From Solimonas flava DSM 18980 (GTDB taxonomy: Bacteria > Pseudomonadota > Gammaproteobacteria > Nevskiales > Nevskiaceae): 64,000 bases of DNA. The stretch is from NCBI RefSeq assembly GCF_000426685.1, contig NZ_AUFV01000012.1, forward strand, positions 1-64,000, read 5' to 3'. Under the pieces are notes generated by a model. It was not told where the DNA came from. It saw only the letters and a program-made list of their open reading frames with translations, and ran no database searches. Every line of letters begins with the position of its first letter. The stretch's first letter is position 1. This document shows positions 15,843-23,197 of the stretch, in pieces. The translations under genes and the position numbers were made by a program.

Positions 15843-17906
15843 ATGCAAAACCCGCTACTTCTCGACGCGCTCGCCCAGCCGCTGCCGGCCTTCGACGCCA
15901 TCCGCCCCGAACACGCCGAACCGGCCCTCGACGAGGTACTGGCCCGCAATCGCGCCGAGCTCGAACAGCTGCTCGCCCGCAACGAAGCGCCGACCTGGGA
16001 CACGCTGATCGAGCCGCTCGAAGACATGAGCGACCGCATCCAGCGCGCCTGGGGTCCGGTCTCGCACCTGTTCAGCGTCGTCTCGACCGCCGACTGGCGC
16101 CGCGCCTACAACGCCTGCCTGCCGAAACTCACTGAGTACAGCGTCGAGGTCTCGCAGTCCGAGCCGCTGTATCGCGCCTACGAGGCGCTCGCCGCGTCCG
16201 CCGAATACCAGCGCTACGGCGCCGTGCGCCGCAAGGTGATCGCCGACGCGCTGCGCGACTTCCGCCTGTCCGGCATCGCCCTGCCGGAAGCCGAGAAGGC
16301 GCGCTACAAGGACATTTCGCTGCGCCTGTCGGAACTGCAGACGAAGTTCGAAGAAAACCTGATGGACGCGATCCAGGCCTGGGGCAAGCACGTCGAGGAC
16401 GAGGCGCTGCTGGCCGGCATGACCGACGCCGCCAAGCAGGCGGCGCGCGCGCGCGCCGAGGCCAAGAACCTGCCCGGCTTCTGGCTGACGCTGGATTTCC
16501 CGAGCTACGACGCCGTCATCAGCTACGCCGACCACCGCGAGCTGCGCCGCGAGCTGTACGAAGCCTTCGCCACGCGCGCGTCGGACCGCGGCCCGCAGGC
16601 CGGCCAGTTCGACAACGGCGCGCTGATGGAGGAAATCCTCGCGCTGCGCCACGAGCTGGCGCGGCTGCTCGGCTACGCCAACTACGCCGAGCTGTCGCTG
16701 GCGACCAAGATGGCCGAATCGCCGGACGAGGTCGAACGCTTCCTCGTCGACCTCGCGCAGCGCGCCAAGCCGCGCGCGCAGGCCGATCTCGACGAGCTGC
16801 GCGCGTTCGCACGCGAACGCGACGGCCTCGATGACTTCGCGCCCTGGGACGCGGCCTACTACGCCGAGAAGCTCAAGGAGCAGAAGCTCGGCCTGTCCGA
16901 CGAGGAGCTGCGGCCGTACTTCGCGTTCGATCGCGTCGTGCGCGGCATGTTCGACGTCGTGCAGCGCCTCTACGGCATCGGCATCGACAAGGTCGACGGC
17001 ATCGCCACCTGGCATGCCGACGTCAGCACCTACGTGCTCAAGGACGGCGACGGCGTGCCGTTCGGCCTGTTCTATCTCGATCCGTACGCGCGCGCCGAGA
17101 AGCGTTCCGGCGCGTGGATGGACGAGTGCATCAACCGCCGTCGTACCCCCGGCGGCGTGCAGCAACCGGTCGCCTACCTGACCTGCAATTTCACGCCGCC
17201 GCTGCCCGGCCAACCGGCGCTGCTGACGCACGACGAAGTCGTGACGCTGTTCCACGAGTTCGGCCACGGCCTGCACCACCTGCTGACGCGCGTCGACGAA
17301 GCCTCGGTCGCCGGCATTCACGGCGTCGCCTGGGACGCGGTCGAACTGCCGAGCCAGTTCATGGAGAACTGGTGCTACGACGCGGCGACGCTGAAGCACT
17401 TCGCGCGCCACTGGCAGAGCGGCGCGCCGATGCCGGAGGAACTGCTCGGCAAGCTGCGCCAGTCGCGCAGCTTCCACGCCGGCCTGGGCACCGTGCGCCA
17501 GCTCGAATTCGCGCTGTTCGACCTGCGCCTGCATCGCGATTTCGATCCGGCCCGCAAGTCCGAGCACGGCGCGCGCGTGCTGGAACTGCTCGACCGCGTG
17601 CGTGACGAAGTGGCGGTGATGAAGCCGCCGGCCTTCAACCGCATGCCGTGGAGCTTCTCGCACATCTTCGCGGGCGGCTACGCGGCCGGCTACTACAGCT
17701 ACAAGTGGGCCGAGGTGCTGTCGGCCGACGCCTTTGCGGCGTTCGAGGAAAGCGAGTTCTCGCCGGAGATCGGCTACCGCTTCCGCGACACGATCCTGGC
17801 GCAGGGCGGCTCGAAGGAAGCGATGGACCTGTTCGTCGAATTCCGCGGCCGCAAGCCGAGCATCGACGCACTGCTGCGCCACAACGGCCTCGGCGAAACC
17901 GCCTGA
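15843..17906 (+). CDS. prlC: Oligopeptidase A, M3 family zinc metallopeptidase
   Basis: 687 residues, the usual length of PrlC/OpdA. It degrades oligopeptides, including cleaved signal peptides, in the cytoplasm. The zinc site HEFGHGLHHLL (two His and the catalytic Glu) is followed by DAVELPSQFMENW with the third ligand. The conserved DPYARAEKRSGAWMDE and FNRMPWSFSHIFAGGYAAGYYSYKWAEVLSAD segments are present. The N-terminus (MQNPLLLDALAQPLPAFDAIRPEH) matches the family. An A+T-rich leader precedes it, and a terminator follows. Confidence 0.95.
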   Translation: MQNPLLLDALAQPLPAFDAIRPEHAEPALDEVLARNRAELEQLLARNEAPTWDTLIEPLEDMSDRIQRAWGPVSHLFSVVSTADWRRAYNACLPKLTEYSVEVSQSEPLYRAYEALAASAEYQRYGAVRRKVIADALRDFRLSGIALPEAEKARYKDISLRLSELQTKFEENLMDAIQAWGKHVEDEALLAGMTDAAKQAARARAEAKNLPGFWLTLDFPSYDAVISYADHRELRRELYEAFATRASDRGPQAGQFDNGALMEEILALRHELARLLGYANYAELSLATKMAESPDEVERFLVDLAQRAKPRAQADLDELRAFARERDGLDDFAPWDAAYYAEKLKEQKLGLSDEELRPYFAFDRVVRGMFDVVQRLYGIGIDKVDGIATWHADVSTYVLKDGDGVPFGLFYLDPYARAEKRSGAWMDECINRRRTPGGVQQPVAYLTCNFTPPLPGQPALLTHDEVVTLFHEFGHGLHHLLTRVDEASVAGIHGVAWDAVELPSQFMENWCYDAATLKHFARHWQSGAPMPEELLGKLRQSRSFHAGLGTVRQLEFALFDLRLHRDFDPARKSEHGARVLELLDRVRDEVAVMKPPAFNRMPWSFSHIFAGGYAAGYYSYKWAEVLSADAFAAFEESEFSPEIGYRFRDTILAQGGSKEAMDLFVEFRGRKPSIDALLRHNGLGETA

Positions 17907-17946
17907 GTCCATGCACAGCGCGCAGTCCGGCACCGGACTGCGCCGG

Positions 17947-17981
17947 GCCCGCACGAGCAGCGCGCTTGTGCGGGCTTTTTT
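17947..17981 (+). terminator. Intrinsic terminator after prlC
   Basis: GCCCGCAC (17947-17954) pairs with GTGCGGGC (17968-17975) across a 13-base loop, followed by six T. It lies 40 bases past the prlC stop and directly upstream of the efflux promoter. Confidence 0.85.
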
Positions 17982-17994
17982 CGGCGAATATACT
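17966..17994 (+). promoter_or_regulatory. Candidate promoter of the efflux operon
   Basis: TTGTGC (17966-17971), a 17-base spacer and TATACT (17989-17994). The -35 lies inside the descending arm of the prlC terminator and the -10 enters the palindromic operator. Spacing is ideal; the -35 is imperfect. Confidence 0.5.
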
Positions 17995-18007
17995 TCATTA
18001 ATGAAGT
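17992..18007. promoter_or_regulatory. Perfect 16-bp palindrome, probable MarR operator
   Basis: ACTTCATTAATGAAGT is its own reverse complement. It overlaps the -10 box and ends 13 bases before the first efflux gene, whose operon encodes a MarR regulator as second gene. Size, A+T content and place fit a MarR dimer site that blocks RNA polymerase until a phenolic or aromatic ligand binds. Such a palindrome is unlikely by chance in 70% G+C DNA. Confidence 0.7.
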
Positions 18008-18020
18008 TTTCATTTCTGTC

Positions 18021-19493
18021 ATGACGGCCTTGCGCAATCCGTTCGCCGCACGGCTGCGCCAACCCCTGCTCGCCGTCGCGATTACGCTGGCCGGCTGCGC
18101 GAGTCCGGACGGCATCGGCCCGCAGTCGGCCCGCCGCGACGCAGCGACGCTCGAAGCCGGCGCGCAGCTGGCCGGCGAGCGCGCCGACGCGCCATGGCCC
18201 GACGCACGCTGGTGGCAGGCTTTCGGCGACACGCAGCTCGACCGGCTGATCGCGCAGGCCGACGCCGACAGCCCGGACCTTGCGATCGCCGCCGCACGCG
18301 TGCGCCTCGCGCTCGCCGAGGCCGGCAGCGCCCGCGCGGCAACGCTGCCCGCCGTCGACGCCAAAGCGGCGCTGCAGGACACGCGCTTCACCGAACGCAG
18401 CTTCATCCCGCCGCCGTACGCCGGCGCGTTCTGGTGGAGCAACAGCGCGGCGCTCGATTTCCGCTACGCGCTCGACCTCTGGGGCGGCGACGAGGCGGCG
18501 CTGCAGGCCGCGCGCGCCGGCGCCCGCGCCAGCGGCGCCGCCGAGCAGGCGGCGCGCCTGAGCCTGCAAAGCGATATCGTGCAGGCCTATGCGCAGCTGG
18601 CACTGCAATACGAGCGCCGCGAGCTGCTCGAACAGGAACTGCGCAACCGCCGGCAGATCGCCGCAATCAGCGCGCAGCGCGTCCGGGCCGGCATCGGCAC
18701 CGAACTGGAGCTGACGCAGGTGCAGACCGGCGTGCCGGCGCTGCAGGCGCAGCTCGACGCCGTCGACCAGCAGATCGAGATCCTCGGCCACCAGCTCGCG
18801 GCACTGGCCGGGCACGGCCCCGGCGGCGCCGACGCGCTGCAGCGGCCGCATCTGCAGGTGCCGGCCGGCAGCCTGCTGCCGAGCCATCTGCCGGCCGAGC
18901 TCGTCGCGCGCCGCCCGGATCTCGCCGCGCGACGCTGGCAGGTCGAGGCCGCGGCGCAGGGCGTCGAGGCCGCACACGCGCGCTTCTATCCGAACATCGA
19001 TCTGATCGCCGCGGCCGGCCTCGAATCGCTCGGCTTCTATCACTTCCTCCATCCCGACGCACTGGTCGCCAACGTCGGCCCGGCGGTGTCGCTGCCGATC
19101 TTCGACGGCGGCCGCCTGCGCGCCGCGCTCGGCGCGCGCAGCGCGCAGTACGACGAGGCGGTCGGCCATTACGAGCAGACGCTGGTGCGCGCGCTGCAGC
19201 AGATCGCCGATGCGGTGACGGCGATTCGCGGCCTCGAACGCCAGCAGGCCCAGATCGACGCCGCCGTGCGCAGCGCCGAGCACGCGCACGCGCTGGCGAT
19301 GCGCGGCTACCAGGCCGGCCTGAGCGACTATCTCGAAGTGCTGGGCACCGAATCGGCGCTGCTGCTGCAGCGCGATCACGCGGCGACGCTGCGCCTGCAG
19401 CGCGTCGCCGCGCACGCGCAGCTGATGGCCGCGCTCGGCGGCGGCCTGCCGCCAGCCGAATCACCCCCGCAGGCGCCGGAGACCGCACGATGA
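18021..19493 (+). CDS. Outer-membrane efflux lipoprotein, NodT family
   Basis: 490 residues. The signal RQPLLAVAITLAGCAS carries a lipobox with Cys near residue 22. Two OEP repeats follow: the first begins with WWQAFGDTQLDRLIAQA and includes AARVRLALAEAGSARAATLP and LDLWGGDEAALQAARA; the second includes SHLPAELVARRPDLAARRWQVEAAAQGVEAAHARFYPNIDL and the conserved LPIFDGGRLRA. It forms the TolC-like trimeric exit duct for the FUSC/HlyD inner-membrane pump encoded downstream. First gene of the operon, under the palindromic operator. Its stop overlaps the MarR start (ATGA). Confidence 0.92.
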   Translation: MTALRNPFAARLRQPLLAVAITLAGCASPDGIGPQSARRDAATLEAGAQLAGERADAPWPDARWWQAFGDTQLDRLIAQADADSPDLAIAAARVRLALAEAGSARAATLPAVDAKAALQDTRFTERSFIPPPYAGAFWWSNSAALDFRYALDLWGGDEAALQAARAGARASGAAEQAARLSLQSDIVQAYAQLALQYERRELLEQELRNRRQIAAISAQRVRAGIGTELELTQVQTGVPALQAQLDAVDQQIEILGHQLAALAGHGPGGADALQRPHLQVPAGSLLPSHLPAELVARRPDLAARRWQVEAAAQGVEAAHARFYPNIDLIAAAGLESLGFYHFLHPDALVANVGPAVSLPIFDGGRLRAALGARSAQYDEAVGHYEQTLVRALQQIADAVTAIRGLERQQAQIDAAVRSAEHAHALAMRGYQAGLSDYLEVLGTESALLLQRDHAATLRLQRVAAHAQLMAALGGGLPPAESPPQAPETAR

Positions 19494-20008
19494 GCCAGGA
19501 CCGTCACCCGCGCCGCCGCGCGATCGAGCGCGCGCTGGCCGGCGCCCAGACCCGTCTGCCGGAACTGCCGTACGAGCACATGCTCGCCGCCCGTCTGATG
19601 GCGCAGGCGCACAAGCATGCGCAGCGGCTCAGCAACGCGGTGCTCAAGGCCCACGATCTGAACTACGTCAGCTATTCGGTGCTGATGGTGCTGTACGGCG
19701 CCGGCGGCGCCGGCATCAGCGCCCGCGAGCTGTCCGACGCGACCGGCGAAAAACCGACCAATCTGACGCGCGTCTGCGACGAGCTGTGCGCGCGCAAGCT
19801 GCTGTCGCGCGCGCCGGACGCCGAGGACCGGCGCCGCGTGATGCTGCGCCTGACGCGCAGCGGCGAGAAGCTCGCCGAACGCGTACAGCCGGAGATCTGG
19901 AACGTCGTCGCGCGCCTCTACGGCGATTTCTCGACCGCCGAGCTGCGCCAGCTGCAGGGCCTGCTCGGCAAGCTGCTGCGCGCCGGCGAGGCGGCGAGCC
20001 CGCGATGA
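19490..20008 (+). CDS. MarR-family transcriptional regulator
   Basis: 172 residues with a winged helix-turn-helix. Segment YSVLMVLYGAGGAGISARELSDATGEKPTNLTRVCDEL contains the HTH, and LLSRAPDAEDRRRVMLRLTRSGEKLAE is the classic wing (D-x-R-D/R-R). N- and C-terminal helices should form the dimer interface. ATG at 19490 overlaps the outer-membrane factor stop, and its own stop overlaps the FUSC start. It most likely represses the operon by binding the palindrome at 17992-18007, with an aromatic acid or drug as inducer (inference from family). Confidence 0.92.
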   Translation: MSQDRHPRRRAIERALAGAQTRLPELPYEHMLAARLMAQAHKHAQRLSNAVLKAHDLNYVSYSVLMVLYGAGGAGISARELSDATGEKPTNLTRVCDELCARKLLSRAPDAEDRRRVMLRLTRSGEKLAERVQPEIWNVVARLYGDFSTAELRQLQGLLGKLLRAGEAASPR

Positions 20009-22098
20009 GCGCCGCGCCGGCCGCCACGCTCTGGCGCGATGCGCTGCGCATCACGCCGGCGCAGCGCCAGCTGTGGCTGTTCATCGCCAAGACCCTGATC
20101 GCCGCGTTCGCGGCGCTGTGGCTGTCGATGCGCCTCGGCCTCGACAAGCCGGCGACGGCGATGATGACGGTGTTCATCGTCGCCCAGCCGCAAAGCGGCT
20201 TCGTGCTCGCCAAGAGCGCCTATCGCGCCGTCGGCACGCTGGTCGGCTGCGCCGCCACGCTGATCCTGGTCGCGCTGTTCTCGCAGTACCGCGAGCTGTT
20301 CATCGGCGCGGTCGCGCTGTGGGTCGGCGCCTGCGCGATGGGCGCCGCGCGCTTTCGCGACTTCAAGGCCTACGCCTTCATCCTCGCCGGCTACACCGCC
20401 TGCCTGATCGGCTTCTCGGCCGCGCTCAACACCGGCGCCGCGTTCGACATCGCCCTGTCGCGCGTGTCCGAGGTGCTGCTCGGCGTGCTCTGCGCCGGCG
20501 TGATCGCCGACGTCGTCGCGCCGCAGCGCCTGACGCCGGCGCTGGTCGCGCTGGTCCGCGGCCGTTACCGCGACTTCGCGCAGCTGATTGCCGAAACCCT
20601 GCGCGGCGAAGTCGATGCCACGCGCAGCGCGGCGCTGCATGCGCAGCTGGCGGCCGACATCGTGCGCATGGAATCGCTGCGCAGCGCCGCCTTCTTCGAG
20701 GACGCCGAATCGCGCGTGCGCAACGCCCGCCTGCAGCAGCTCAACGTCGACTTCATGGCGGCGCTGACCAGCTTCCACGCCCTCGAACGATTGCTCGCGC
20801 GCTTGCGGCGCCAGCAGCGCGAGCCGCTGCACGCCGCCCTGCTCGCCTATGCCGCGCCGCTGCGCGCCGCCCTCGCGCAGCCGCCGGCGAACGCCGCCGA
20901 AGCGGCGCAGGCGATCGCGCCGCTGCTCGACGCGCGCCGCCGGCTCGCCGAGCGGCCGGCACCGCCGCACGACAACGATGCGCTCGACTACGACAGCGGC
21001 GCCGAGCTGATCGTACAGCTCGCCGACGAACTGCTCGCCTACACGCGCGTCTACGCCTCGCTCGCCGTGCTGCGCGCGCCGGCCGCGCTCGACGCAGTCT
21101 CCGGCGCGCGCTTCACGCCGCACGCCGAGCTGCCGAGCGCCTTCGTCACCGGCCTGCGCGCGGCGCTCGCGCTGCTGGCCACGGCGGCTTTCTGGATCGC
21201 CAGCGACTGGCCGGACGGCGCCGCCGCCACGCTCAACGCCTGCGTCGTCTGCTGCCTGTTCGCGGCGGCGCCGCTGCCGCGCTTCGCGATCCGCCAGATG
21301 ATCGCCGGCGTCTGCCTCAGCGTCGTGTTCAGCTTCGTCTGCGCGCTGCTGCTGCTGCCGCTGATGAGCGGCTTTGCGCTGCTGGTGCTGGCGATGCTGC
21401 CGTTCCTCGTCTTCGGCCTGTGGCTGGCGGCGCAGCCGGCCTCGGCCGGCGTCGGCGCGGCGTTCCTGATCTTCTTCACCAATCTGGTCTCGCCGCAGAA
21501 TCCGCCGACCCACGATCCGGCCTTCCTGCTCAACCAGGGCCTGGCGCTGTTCATTGGCCTGAGCGCCGGCAGCCTCGCGTTCGGCGTGCTGCTGCCGGCC
21601 GAGGGCGAAGCGCGCCTGCAGCGCCTGCGCGCCAGCCTGCGCCGCCAGCTCGACCAGGTCTGCCGGCGTCCGCTGCGCGGCCTGCGCCAGCGCTTCGAAA
21701 GCCATTGCCGCGATCTGCTGCTGCAGATCCAGACGACCGCCGACGTGCCGGCCGCACGCCGCGACGCGATGCAGGGCTACGGCCTGTCGATCCTCGAAGT
21801 CGGCCACGCCATCGTCGAGGCACGCACGATCGTCGCCGGCACGCCGGGCCTGCGCCGCCACGAAGCCGCGCTGACGGCGCTGCTCGAACGCGTCGAACGC
21901 GCCGCGACGCAGCCCTCGGCCGCGGCGCGCGGCGCCGTGCAGGACGCCGTGGTGAGCCTGAACGCCGGGCTCGACAGCGATCAGGGCGCCGCGCGCCGTC
22001 TCGCCGCCGCGCTGCATCGCGTGCGCAACGCCCTGCTCGACATCGACGATTTCCTGCGCGCGCCGGCGCCGCCATCGGAGGCAGCGCATGCCGCGTGA
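20005..22098 (+). CDS. FUSC family inner-membrane efflux protein, AaeB/fusaric-acid-resistance type
   Basis: 697 residues, two halves each with about five to six membrane helices (residues about 25-175 and 375-530) and a long cytoplasmic region after each. The motif PATAMMTVFIVAQPQSGFVLAKSAYRAVGTLVG is typical of the FUSC/AaeB family, which exports aromatic carboxylic acids and fusaric acid. AaeB works with the periplasmic adaptor AaeA and small AaeX, and both counterparts follow. ATG at 20005 overlaps the MarR stop. The last 11 bases overlap the DUF1656 gene. Substrate is inferred only from family. Confidence 0.9.
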   Translation: MSAAPAATLWRDALRITPAQRQLWLFIAKTLIAAFAALWLSMRLGLDKPATAMMTVFIVAQPQSGFVLAKSAYRAVGTLVGCAATLILVALFSQYRELFIGAVALWVGACAMGAARFRDFKAYAFILAGYTACLIGFSAALNTGAAFDIALSRVSEVLLGVLCAGVIADVVAPQRLTPALVALVRGRYRDFAQLIAETLRGEVDATRSAALHAQLAADIVRMESLRSAAFFEDAESRVRNARLQQLNVDFMAALTSFHALERLLARLRRQQREPLHAALLAYAAPLRAALAQPPANAAEAAQAIAPLLDARRRLAERPAPPHDNDALDYDSGAELIVQLADELLAYTRVYASLAVLRAPAALDAVSGARFTPHAELPSAFVTGLRAALALLATAAFWIASDWPDGAAATLNACVVCCLFAAAPLPRFAIRQMIAGVCLSVVFSFVCALLLLPLMSGFALLVLAMLPFLVFGLWLAAQPASAGVGAAFLIFFTNLVSPQNPPTHDPAFLLNQGLALFIGLSAGSLAFGVLLPAEGEARLQRLRASLRRQLDQVCRRPLRGLRQRFESHCRDLLLQIQTTADVPAARRDAMQGYGLSILEVGHAIVEARTIVAGTPGLRRHEAALTALLERVERAATQPSAAARGAVQDAVVSLNAGLDSDQGAARRLAAALHRVRNALLDIDDFLRAPAPPSEAAHAA

Positions 22099-22291
22099 AC
22101 TGGCCCTGGCCGGCATCCTGTTCCCGACCCTGCTGCTGGTCTTCGTCGCCGCCGCGGCGCTGACCTGGCTGCTCGACACGCTGAGCGCGCGTCTCGGCCT
22201 GCAGCGTTTTCTCTGGCACCCGCCGCTGGTGCGACTGGCCTTGTTCGTCTGCCTGTTCGGCGCCGGCGGCCTGCTCATCTACGGGCGCTAG
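22088..22291 (+). CDS. DUF1656 small membrane protein, AaeX-like
   Basis: 67 residues with two membrane helices (ILFPTLLLVFVAAAALTWLL and LVRLALFVCLFGAGGLLIY). It begins with MPRELALAGILFPTLL, the conserved PREL/DL-aGvl-P start of DUF1656 proteins, invariably found beside FUSC and HlyD partners. It overlaps the end of the FUSC gene by 11 bases. Its biochemical role is unknown; it is presumed to be part of the pump. Confidence 0.88.
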   Translation: MPRELALAGILFPTLLLVFVAAAALTWLLDTLSARLGLQRFLWHPPLVRLALFVCLFGAGGLLIYGR

Positions 22292-22316
22292 ACCCGACCG
22301 TTTTTCCGGAGCCTTC

Positions 22317-23189
22317 ATGAACGCCGTCAAAGCCCTGCGCATCCTGATGACGCTGGCGCTCGCCACCGCCGCCGTGCTGGTCGGCGTCGCCCTGTGGGGT
22401 CACTACATGCTGTCGCCGTGGACGCGCGACGGGCGCGTGCGCGCCGACGTCGTCAATCTGGCGCCCGACGTGGCCGGACTCGTCGCCGAGATCGCCGTGC
22501 ACGACAACCAGTACGTGCGCCAGGGCGAACTGCTGTACCGCATCGATCCGGAACGCTACCGCCTCGCGCTCGCCGAAGCCGAGGCGCGCCTGCAGGCGGC
22601 CGACGTCGAGCGCCGCCTGCGCGCCCGCGAGGCGGCGCGGCGCGCGCATCTCGACAGCCAGGTGATCTCCAGCGAGAACCGCGACGCCAGCAGCTCGCAG
22701 GCCGCGGCCGCCGACGCCCGCTACGCCGAAGCGCTCGCCGCCCGCGACCTCGCCCGGCTCAATCTGGCGCGGACCGACGTGCGCGCGCCGGCCGACGGCT
22801 ACGTCACCAACTTCAACGCCGAGGTCGGCGATTACGCGCCGGCCGGCAAGGCGCTGCTGGCGCTGATCGACGCGCATTCCTTTCGCATCGTCGGCTACTT
22901 CGAGGAAACCAAGCTGCCGAAGCTGCGCGAAGGCGATCCGGTGCGCATCGAGCTGATGGACGGCGGCACGCTGCGCGGCCGCGTCGAGAGCGTGCCGCGC
23001 GGCATCAACGACCACAACGACGCCGTCGGCCGCTCGATGCTGGCCGACGTCAACCCGACCTTCAACTGGGTGCGCCTCGCGCAGCGCGTGCCGGTCCGCG
23101 TGCGGATCGACGCGGTGCCCGACGGCGTGCGCCTGGTCGCCGGCCAGACCTGCACGGTGATCGTCGAGCCGGCGCCGCGCGCCGGCTGA
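22317..23189 (+). CDS. HlyD-family periplasmic adaptor, AaeA-like
   Basis: 290 residues. The N-terminal anchor is LMTLALATAAVLVGVALWGHYML. The motif YMLSPWTRDGRVRADVVNLAPDVAGLVAEIAVHDNQYVRQGELLYRIDPERY contains the first half of the biotinyl/lipoyl domain, followed by a helical hairpin and LARTDVRAPADGYVTNFNAEVGDY as the second half. The beta-barrel part ends with INDHNDAVGRSMLADVNPTFNWVRLAQRVPVRV, typical of AaeA/EmrA-like adaptors. It bridges the FUSC pump and the outer-membrane factor. GGAG precedes the ATG. Last gene of the operon; the next gene is convergent. Confidence 0.92.
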   Translation: MNAVKALRILMTLALATAAVLVGVALWGHYMLSPWTRDGRVRADVVNLAPDVAGLVAEIAVHDNQYVRQGELLYRIDPERYRLALAEAEARLQAADVERRLRAREAARRAHLDSQVISSENRDASSSQAAAADARYAEALAARDLARLNLARTDVRAPADGYVTNFNAEVGDYAPAGKALLALIDAHSFRIVGYFEETKLPKLREGDPVRIELMDGGTLRGRVESVPRGINDHNDAVGRSMLADVNPTFNWVRLAQRVPVRVRIDAVPDGVRLVAGQTCTVIVEPAPRAG

Positions 23190-23197
23190 GCGCGGCG

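Noticed and set aside
15855-19415. A 1186-codon minus-strand open frame opposite prlC and the outer-membrane factor
   Set aside because: It runs through a terminator and operator between two well-supported plus-strand genes and shows no protein motif.
18194-19489. Extension of the MarR gene into a 604-residue fusion
   Set aside because: The extra sequence is the outer-membrane factor gene read out of frame; ATG at 19490 gives a normal MarR with ATGA coupling.
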